Below are positions 55,101 to 64,000 of a stretch of DNA of 64,000 bases, in pieces. The stretch lies in contig CM041083.1 of assembly GCA_023079485.1 (NCBI GenBank), positions 173,531,480 to 173,595,479 on the forward strand, in the 5' to 3' direction. The stretch comes from Archilochus colubris (taxonomy: Eukaryota > Chordata > Aves > Apodiformes > Trochilidae). Positions within the stretch are counted from its first letter, which is position 1. Each line of letters starts with the position of its first letter. The notes under the pieces are model-generated. The model worked only from the letters and a program-made list of their open reading frames with translations. It was not told where the DNA came from and made no database searches. The translations under genes were made by a program, and so were the position numbers.

Positions 55101-58100
55101 TATAGGTGTGTTCTAACAAGCAAAGATACTTCTGTTCTTCTGTAATCTGTTTTCATAGAGATTAAAACCACCAATTGTTGGATATATGTATGAGTCTAGA
55201 GACTCAACTGCTATATTTAAGCTGTGGCAGTTTACATCTCAGTTTAATACTCAGGCTGCAGTAAACTGAAAAGAATTCTCAAGTTTTATTTTAAGCTCTT
55301 ACCTTTAAAATAGATTAGCTAATAAACAAGTATATTTTAAAAACTAAATATTACTTACATTTCAAGCTGCAGTGGCAACTAACTCACACAGGGACTTCAG
55401 CTAATTACATCGTGTAGACAAACTGTCTGATTTGATATCCTTTTTAGTCCAAATAGCTGCTAGAGTCAGCTGGCCACAAATTCTTTTCAATAATACATTT
55501 TTTTCCCCTCTGAAAAGTTCCTTGCAGTGATGAAAAAATTGCTAAGGAAGAAATTTTAATGACTGATCAGCCTGTTCCACCAACAACTATTGTAGTGTGG
55601 TACAAGAGATTTTTTTTATTAACTTAAAATCTGCACTTTCAAGGGCAGGTATGCACCAAGGAGACAGAAAAGCCCACACACCTCTTTTTGGTATAATGTT
55701 GTTTAAAAATCAGCATCAGTACCAGGTAACGTCACAAGCTTGCTAAGCTAAAATGAAATAAGCGAGAGACTCAAAGCCTTAAAACTAACTTATCTGTTAC
55801 ACAACACAGATTCTTTTAAAAAATTTGACAGCTTCACAACTATTCCAAATCATAAAAAACCTCAGCCACCCTGGTTGCCATTTCTGCAGCCTCCAACTGA
55901 AGTGGTTCCGTGCTCAGATAATACAAAACCAAGGCAGAGGTGTGAGCACCACTGAGCTCTTCACCACTCAAACAGGGTCACAGCAAGAGGCACAGCCAGC
56001 CCACCCCAGCTTGCATCAAGTTCTGAGATGCAGTCCCAGATTGAGCCAGAGTGCACCAAATTATCAAGATTTTTGTCCATTTAAAACTCCCAAAGGCTTC
56101 CCTTTCATAGACAATAAATTTAGTAACCAGTTTCAGTGTGACTGATGAATACATTCATAAGTTATTTTTTTCTTCTTCCAAGCATACAGGGTAAAGCAAT
56201 TCAAGACCTACTGTGACCATTAGATCTGCAGGTATACAATATTATACATAAAGTAAGAGAAAACTGAATCAGGACAACAGATATCTCAATGCACACATCT
56301 AAATATTAATTACAGAGCTGTGTTAAAAACTTAAGAATTAGCTGAGGTAGAAACAAAAAGAAAACAACACCAGTGTACTAATCACACCCATGTACAATAA
56401 ACTGCTAAAAAAAGAAGCATTTAGTAGTACAAAAGCCAAATGCCCAAGGAAGGCTAGAAATGGAAAATAAATGTAAACTGATATTAAGTGTATATTTTTA
56501 ACAGAACACATTACTAATCAATGGAAAACACTGATTTTCATATCACCATCAAATGTCTGAGAGGTCTGCTTTCATTTCAGTAAATCACAAGATTTTACAC
56601 AAATTGCATTGCAGACCCACCATACATCATATCTCAGCAGAGCCTTTTTATTTTCAGAAGTATCAGCCTTAACTGCCAGTAAATTCAGTCATCTGACCAG
56701 GAAATACAAAAGTATACTAGCAGGTTTTTTTTTCAATTCAATCAGGATTTTTAGAATTTAAAAGGTCAAGATTCTCATAAATGCTCATGAGAATCTGTGA
56801 GCAACCATTGTTCAAAAACAATGGCTTAAAATTAAATCTAAAAGCCAGAATGATGGGGAAATTATTAGCTTTAAAGCTATTTTTCTTAAACTGGCAACAG
56901 CTTAAAAAACACCAAAACACTGATCCTGAATTTCAAAAAACTGAAACAGATGGTCCAAATCCATCATAGTTTTCACTTACTTTTTATATCTCAAGAAATT
57001 CAGTTACACTTTGGCAAAGCCATGAAATGTCTGAAGCATTAATTTAACATTTATTAGAGACTTTCCCTTCATTGCTCAAGGCAAGAACACCATCAGTCAA
57101 GCACACAGAGGTATTTAACAGCTGCTCTGTGCTCTGATAGTCAGCTACATAAGAACTGTATCATCTCATCCAACTTCTTCCTTGTCCCACTCTCATTTTC
57201 TATTATCCCTGCAGAACCAATCAATAGAGCAGTAAAGATCTACAGAATTAATTGTATTTTATGCATTCACATAATTGTTTCCCAAGTCAGAAACACAGTT
57301 AAATACACTGGCATCACAGAAGCATTTTAGTGAATTCATAATTGGAAATGTAACTCTTCACAAAGACTACTCTGCCCTTAAGATTATTTCAAATATATGC
57401 AGACATGCACCATAACCATACACATTATAGCACCCAGGAATTACTTCTGTTTCAGTAGTCAGTAAATTCTTTCCTAGAACTTGATAAGAAGCAAAATTAC
57501 TTTAAATGGAAACTTCTCTAGATGAATCTATGCTGCCTACCACCTAATTATTATTTACCACAAACACTATGAAACTCCATGATCTATCAGAACTCGATGG
57601 AGAATATGCTGGGGTGAAAAAGGAGCAGTAGAGTTCTACCACAACACCAGCCTTGATAAACCTGACTTCTCATAGTCAGGTTTGCCACATGAACTTCCTA
57701 ATTTTGGGGGCACTAAAAAGTGCACCACCTCTGAACTGCATCACCGTGTTACCTGACTAACTGAACCTGCACAACAAAACCATAATTTCAGGCTGGACCA
57801 AGAAGAGCTGAAAAGCATACTGGAATTCTGTATGGGAATAAGTTCTTTGACAAGCCAAGCTACATGCACTGAAGTTGCTAACTCCTCTCTGCTTTGCTTT
57901 AGCAAGAAGTAATTCTTGTTGTTTTGTTCGTAAGATTGACATATTCTCTTGATGCTCTTGATTATTCAATAGATAATGCATTTCTTGCAGTGGCAGCAAT
58001 TCTGTCTTACCAGTAGGTGACCAGATATTTTTACAGCATATGAGGATAACTTTCAGAAGAAAGTTCATTGAAAGCTACACTAACCAGTTTGAGTTTTACA

Positions 58101-60586
58101 AAGAATGTGTTTTCAAGTCTGTTAGGAAGTTTTCAAGTCATAAACCAAATTTTAATATAAACCACAACTCTCCCTTATTACCCAGATCAATGGTAAAGAT
58201 AGATGCCAGCTTGGTCACAGATTGGAATCTTACGAAACAACCTAATGAAACACAATTCCAGGAATTACACTACGAAGAACAAATGCCCAGTGCTTTTCTG
58301 AAAAGGCTACAGAACATTGGGAAGTTTCTTATTAACTCTGGTCCACAAACATCTGCAGTATGCACATCCATACTCCATCCTAACACTGAAACCTTTTTCG
58401 TCTCCTTGCAGTATCCAAGAGGGGAGGACTCATGCTCTACCTTCCTTTCATGCTAGGCAGCTGGAAATAACAACTCACCTTAAAAGACAGACTTTAGGAT
58501 GAACACTGATAAATTAATCACCTGTTAGAAGTAATTTGAGAGAGCCCCTTACTACAATCAAAAGAAGAGAGCTCTACATCTTAAGTGGAAATTGACTGCT
58601 ATCAGAAATGCAGACAATAGATTTTGGAAGCACAAAGTGTAGTCCTCCAGAGTTCCAAGACCCATAAAGATCTAGTTCCTCTGTAAACGAAACAGATATG
58701 CTCAGGATGAGTAAAAAACACCAAATCTCTTTGAGGGATGATGGACAGAAACAGGTTTGACTCAAGGAGTCTTTACTGAGCTTATGACAATAACTATTCC
58801 TCTATGAAAGCATCAACTCTCAACACCACCACTGACTTTCACAACTTAGGACTCATATGGGTCTTGTAGCTTTACCCCCATACAAGGGACTTTAAAATGT
58901 ATGTTTGGCCAAAACAGTGTATCGGAGAGCACTGCAACTAAATAAACTTTTACTTTTACATTGTAATTGGAAAACTAGCCAGCAGAGGGGGCACAAGTTA
59001 ATAAAATGTATCCTTGTATGAGGTGACAACAGTAACAAGGTGATAAACCTGGCTTATTACTATCCCAAAGTACATAAAAACAGGTAAATATCAGTTCTAT
59101 AACTGTGTATACCCAAAAAAAACCCCAAAAAACCAAAAACCTAAATTATTGTATAAGTACAAATTAGAAGTAATCAGTAATTGAACCCTAATCTCTCGAT
59201 CAAACTGTTTAATCCAGCCACTACTTCATAGTTTCTGACATCAGGGACAGGCAGCACACACTTTCACTCCAATTCTGCCAGTTTTTGCCAATTGCCCATC
59301 TTTCCAAAGTTTCAACCACAAACATTCAACTATATTCTACAAACACTCCCTTTTCTTTTGAAGCTAAAAGATAGTCTTCTCTCTCAAACGATTTTATATT
59401 TTGCAGCAGACCTTAAAAACAGTTTCTATTAACTCTCCATCTTTTTCCCTAAGGAAATGGAAAACACTTTTCAAGCAGTCCTGATCACTCTGCACCCACA
59501 CACACCCTGGAAGTCAGGATACCAATGGGAATGGCTTTGCAGTAAGGATGGCTACCACCAAGGACTGTTTCTCCTTGAGGTGGAGATTCCAAAAGTCCGC
59601 TACATAAAGCTGTGCTTCCTTACAGGCTACAAGGTTATTATAGGTAAGCAGTTTTTCATGTCCTAGGCAATTCTTGAGTTAACTACATGACAATTACTTA
59701 AAAGTTGCTCCAATGCCCAAGTCATGCATTAAGCATAGTTTCTTATTTGGAACGTCTGTGGAGGACTGTGAGACAGTTCTATGTTTTTTGCTTCATCCTT
59801 TAACGGCACCACAGAGTAACAGCAGACAGAATGATTTTCATACACACCATTAGGACACTGAGTCAATGGTATGACTGATATTTTCTCTATTTCAGGTGAC
59901 CTGAACAAATGAGTTGCAGGCTTACACACACAAAAAAACCTCCACACAACAGTTTTTTTTAAAACCTTTGGAAATATAGAGGTTATTCAAAGCAGGACAC
60001 AAGTGCAACAGCAGACTCTTCCTAAAGCTGAACCAGAATTAAACTCCTTAGCACACCAGTAACTGAATGTAGGAATGAAGGGGGAATTCATCAAACTGCT
60101 GCAATCTCCACAATATAGGCTACACAAGTTTCACTTCAGAAAAGGGAATTTGAAGTAGCTAGAAAAATAAATGGGGTGGAAAAGTCAGTTGTTCCTCAGG
60201 ATTTGCTCCTAAGCATTCTTCACAAATATCTTTTTAAAAAGCACCAAACTTTTATAGCTTCAATTAACTACTGAAGCTTCAAACATGTCATCTTACAGTA
60301 CCCTGCCCAGCCTGGATGACCTACAACAAAAAACAAACTTCCAGACAAATATCCTTATTATAATTAAAATACTATAGAGAGAAACCAGCTATCTGAATCA
60401 CATAAGAGAAACCAAACCTTATGTTCAATAAATAAATATTGAAGCACATCAGCTGCTTGCTTTACCTGAACTTGCAAGCTTGAGTTCTATAGGCAATGAT
60501 CCTTTGCATATCCACCTTGAAATGTGCAACAAAAATTATCTGTGCTTAGTGCTGTTTTTATAGATGCTCATAACTTCACAGAATCT

Positions 60587-60901
60587 TGTAGAGAAACATT
60601 GTCAACCAGGTGCCTCGAATTGCCAGTGAGTGGGTGAGTCCACCTGTGCCTGATTAGGGCAGGCCCCTATTGGGCATGAGCAAGGCCAGGGGGCCAATAA
60701 AGGTGGGACACACACCCACAGAGAGAACTCAGCTCACTGTGGTGCGAGGCATGGAGAGGCCAGCAGCTCGTTGAGCCTCTGGATCAAGAAAGGCTCTTCC
60801 CACTACACTTCTACCCTGGAGGCGCTGTGTGGTGGCTGGAGTCCTGGAAGAGACCAGCAGCTCGGCGAGCATCAGGAGCAAGAATGGCTCCTCCCGCAAC
60901 A
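60587..60901 (+). mobile_element. Solo LTR with 6-bp target-site duplication (ERVK-like)
   Basis: The element begins TGTAGAGAAAC and ends CCCGCAACA, and GAATCT flanks it at 60581-60586 and 60902-60907. Its first 115 bp match the arms and centre of the palindromic element at 23039. It has CCAATAAAGG at about 60692-60701 in the place of a TATA box. Two diverged copies of a roughly 94-bp unit, each with CCAGCAGCTCG (60760 and 60854), form its 3' half. No internal coding sequence remains. The 6-bp duplication fits class II endogenous retroviruses; the family is inferred. It is antisense to INTS6. Confidence 0.88.
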
Positions 60902-62238
60902 GAATCTGAATTGCCAAGCCTAGCACTGAATGTACTCTTGAAAGACTATTTAAGTGCACAACTTCAGCCATTTTGGAATCCTACCCAAAAAGTCTGTGTT
61001 AAGAGCAAAATCAAAACTAACCACAAGATCACAAAAAAAAGAAACTGAAAGCAGTTTAAAAAGGAGATTCAATGCAAGAGATTATTTCTGCGACATACTG
61101 AATACTGCACATGTAAAAGCAGAAGAAACGTGTGTCACAGAAACAATTTCAAGCTATGTTGATACAGAACAATAAAAGAATTATTAACACATAGTAGGAT
61201 TTACTAAGACAAACTTAAAATGTCAAGACACACTGCTGTCTTCATGTGTCTGAATCAGAGTTGCCAACATTAAGTCACAGTTTCAAAAATGCCAGTTTAG
61301 TATAAAGGTTTGTCCTGTCTTTCATCTAAGAACAAATTTAATTGAGTTCTAAATACCATATTATATAAGTGATGACTTCTTGATTAACTGCTAAGTGCTC
61401 CAATTTGATGAGGTCCTTCATAAGTTTCAAAAACAATTCAGTCCTTGAATCTTAGACAATTTATGAAAATTACATATTATGTGACATTCTCCAGAAAAAA
61501 ACAACCACCAACCCAAAGAACAGACAGGTGAATTCCAGCAAGTATCTAAATACTTAAGAACAGCAATGAAATGGAGAACAAAAAGCCACAAATGTTTGAA
61601 ATGTGTAAACAATTATGTGACAGATGTATGACAATCCCAAAAAGGGAAAACTTTTCACCTTTCTTTACATTAAATTAATTGAAATACATAAGCAGCAAAG
61701 CAACCATGACCACAGCTTGTACCTTACTTTTGAGGTAATGGAAACTGTCCCATAAAAACGATACATATTAGCAGTTAGTTACAGATTAGTAAATGCATCA
61801 CTACTGGAATCATCCAAAACTAGATAAATCAACCAACAAATCCTGGTGGTTTCCAAAGATACTTGACCAAATCTAGTAAAGCCAACCTACTAAAAATGGG
61901 TTATATGTGAGCTTTTGTTCACTAAACAAAAAACCAGCTGTTAAAATAATCATCCACACCAAACACTACTTTCAAGTCAGCTTCAAATAATCTGGGTTTA
62001 AAGATGATTTTGGTCATATTTCCTAAAAATATTTCTAAGTGTTTTGTTCCAAAAATAACTGACCTTGTCAAGTTCTGGATCAAGTCTCTAATTACTGCAG
62101 CCTTTCAGCTTCACAGCAATGACTTTACATAGCTGGTTCTGGCTCAGTTAGTGAAATTCACAGAGCTAAGCCAGGTCTGTTCTCCATACACTAGAGAAGG
62201 GTAATGAATTTCACAGTTGCCAGGACACTGAGAAGGGA

Positions 62239-62290
62239 ACAAAAAAAAAAAAAAAAAAAAAACCCAACCAAACCAAACCAAACAAAAGCC
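62239..62290. repeat. A-run followed by AACCAAACC-type low-complexity sequence
   Basis: About 22 consecutive A residues lead into CCAACCAAACCAAACCAAAC. It could be the tail of a retroposed sequence, but no body is recognisable upstream. Confidence 0.8.
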
Positions 62291-63866
62291 CCAAATAAAC
62301 ACACACACAACAAAGGGAAAAGCTAAAGAGACAGTTGTATACAAAATTCCCCCTATCTTTTGGGGGGCTGTCAATCTAGAGTACTGACAAGCTAACAGAA
62401 AGCAGCTTATTGTCAACATCAAGCAATTCTTGGGAGTAACTGCCCCAGGATGTCCCCAGAACTCTCAGCCAGAGTTTACCACCACTACAGCAGGAGCAAC
62501 TTCACTGTCTTAACACAGGTTCTGAACCACTACTGCTCACAGTCCTGCCTAGTAAGGATCTGAATCCATCATTTGTTTCACTGCATGAAATTGCTTCAAG
62601 TTTGGAACAACTATGAGCCCATGAAAGGCTTAAGTTCAGGAGGAGAGCAGGCAGTTAATCTATATCTCTGATATATAGCATTAGTACAATCAAGACAGTA
62701 TTATGGGATTCAAAGCCCAGGAGGGAGAGGAGGGGGAGAGGCAGTATATTGGTGAAAGAAAGAGAGAGCTACTTTTCACTCAGATTCTGCATGCTGAGCA
62801 TCAAACAGGAATGTCAGTGCCCCAAGTTGATTGCCATTACAAATGTTCTGGATTTTTTTTGAATGCAGCTTTTTGGTTCAAGGAGACATTAACAAAATGC
62901 ATGGTGTATGCAGGTAATTTATTCTCAATTATTATTACTGGATGGAATCAGCTTAACACCCTGCTCACCAGAAGCAGTAGCAGAAAAAAATTTACCAATT
63001 AAAGGCAATAGGAGTGGCTACACTGAGCAGTCCCCGAATGTGATTATTCAGGTAAAAGTTTCCTGGCAAGTCAACAACAAGACATTAAGCAATTAAGTCC
63101 CTGAATCACTGGCAAAACCCCATAGTAGAGAGCTCATCTGCACTGCAGTTCCTGCTAGATCAGTCTTCTAAAAGACTTAAAGCCATAGAAGTGTTAGACA
63201 CAATCAACACTTATTTACCAGCCTAGGTATCTGCCACTGCAGTACTGCAAAATCCACTCACAACCCATATTAGAACAGCTAGAGTAGGATAACATTTTGG
63301 CAAATCTCCTTGTCCTCTCATACAAGAAGTCTTCTCTATCTGTGTCCCTGTCACAGACATTCAAGGCTTCTGAATAAGGTTAGTATTATATCTTGCAGAC
63401 AGTAACTTATCTATTTTAATTCAGCTGTAGGCACTAACCTAGTTTCCCCACTCAAAAAAATTCAGGCTTAAATTTATAGTGGACTGTAGATTCATGTAAG
63501 CAAGAGCAAATCAATTAATTGAAGAAGAGAGACTATCTCTAGAATGAAAACAGGTGTTTAGAAGCAGATACCTAATTTCTTATTAATTTAGGACTGAAAT
63601 TGCCTATATAATACATTTCTGAAAAATCCATTCCATTAGGGGTCAGATCCATGGTACTAGAGTGATTAAACACATCCCTTCCTTTTTTTTTTTTTTTTTT
63701 TAATGAAATGTAGGCAATAAAAAACCCCTTCAAGTAATTTGCAGTCAATATTTAATATTTTATATATAGAAAATACTTAATGAACATGTGATATCCTTTG
63801 CAGACATCACAGAAATACACCACAGGATCATCAGAAATGTCTTATGACTCACAGGCCAGTCCACTT

Positions 63867-63938
63867 AAAAAACCCAACCAAATAAACAAAAACAAACCAA
63901 AAAATTAAAAATACAACCAGCCAACCAACCAACCACAA
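63867..63938. repeat. A/C-rich low-complexity tract ending in (CCAA)n
   Basis: A purely A/C/T-poor stretch of AAAAC, CAAAT and CCAA-like units, finishing in four CCAA copies. No function is evident. Confidence 0.75.
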
Positions 63939-64000
63939 GGATCTTTTAGTACATGTGAAAGATTTATCCTAAACACACACAACCTTTACCTCCTATCTGT

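Larger units (their letters stand above)
52122..64000 (-). other. INTS6 intron 3 (5' part outside the window)
   Basis: No INTS6 exon 1-3 sequence (start MPILLFLIDTSAS in human) was seen on the - strand here, so this is inferred to be one intron of more than 11.8 kb. It holds a solo LTR (60587-60901), A-rich runs (59112-59141, 62239-62290, 63684-63701, 63867-63938) and an isolated splice-flanked open segment at 59454-59643 on the + strand. Confidence 0.7.

Noticed and set aside
57757..58068. 103-codon open frame on the - strand with a helix-like polar stretch
   Set aside because: Not an INTS6 segment, no acceptor found before it, no family recognised. Probably chance.

Overview
The window is vertebrate nuclear DNA, most likely from a bird in Neoaves. 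It has small introns, many CR1 retrotransposon 3' ends with ATTCTATG-type tails, and solo LTRs of endogenous retroviruses. Two spliced protein genes can be assembled exon by exon. They match the SERPINE3-INTS6 neighbourhood known from human 13q14.3 and lie tail to tail. The exact species cannot be read from the sequence.

Layout. Positions 1 to about 9,500 hold no gene I can support: a CR1 fragment at the left edge, a small hairpin, a 20-bp triplicate and an ATAAAT microsatellite. SERPINE3 runs on the + strand from 9559 to 27295 in eight coding exons that join in frame into a 400-residue serpin. It has a signal peptide, a complete hinge, a predicted Arg366-Ser367 scissile bond and a normal serpin C-terminus. 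Its introns carry several CR1 copies, a 704-bp antisense solo LTR ending 36 bp before exon 3, a 230-bp palindromic LTR derivative 137 bp before exon 6, and a 149-nt pyrimidine tract. About 1.1 kb separates the likely poly(A) sites of the two genes.

INTS6 runs on the - strand from a poly(A) signal at 28457-28462 (stop codon 28932-28934) up to 52121. Fifteen exons (4 to 18 by comparison with the human gene) encode 775 residues from the second half of the von Willebrand A domain to the C-terminus. The first three exons are not seen and should lie beyond 64000, which makes intron 3 longer than 11.8 kb. One intron uses a GC donor. The large 5' intron carries a second solo LTR, related to the palindromic element in SERPINE3.

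The two genes are not known to share a pathway. SERPINE3 is a predicted secreted protease inhibitor of the PAI-1 group. INTS6 is a nuclear subunit of the Integrator complex. No operon, CRISPR array, rRNA or tRNA is present. The most unusual structures are the palindromic LTR derivative with intact target-site duplications and the LTR whose end may supply the branch point for SERPINE3 exon 3.
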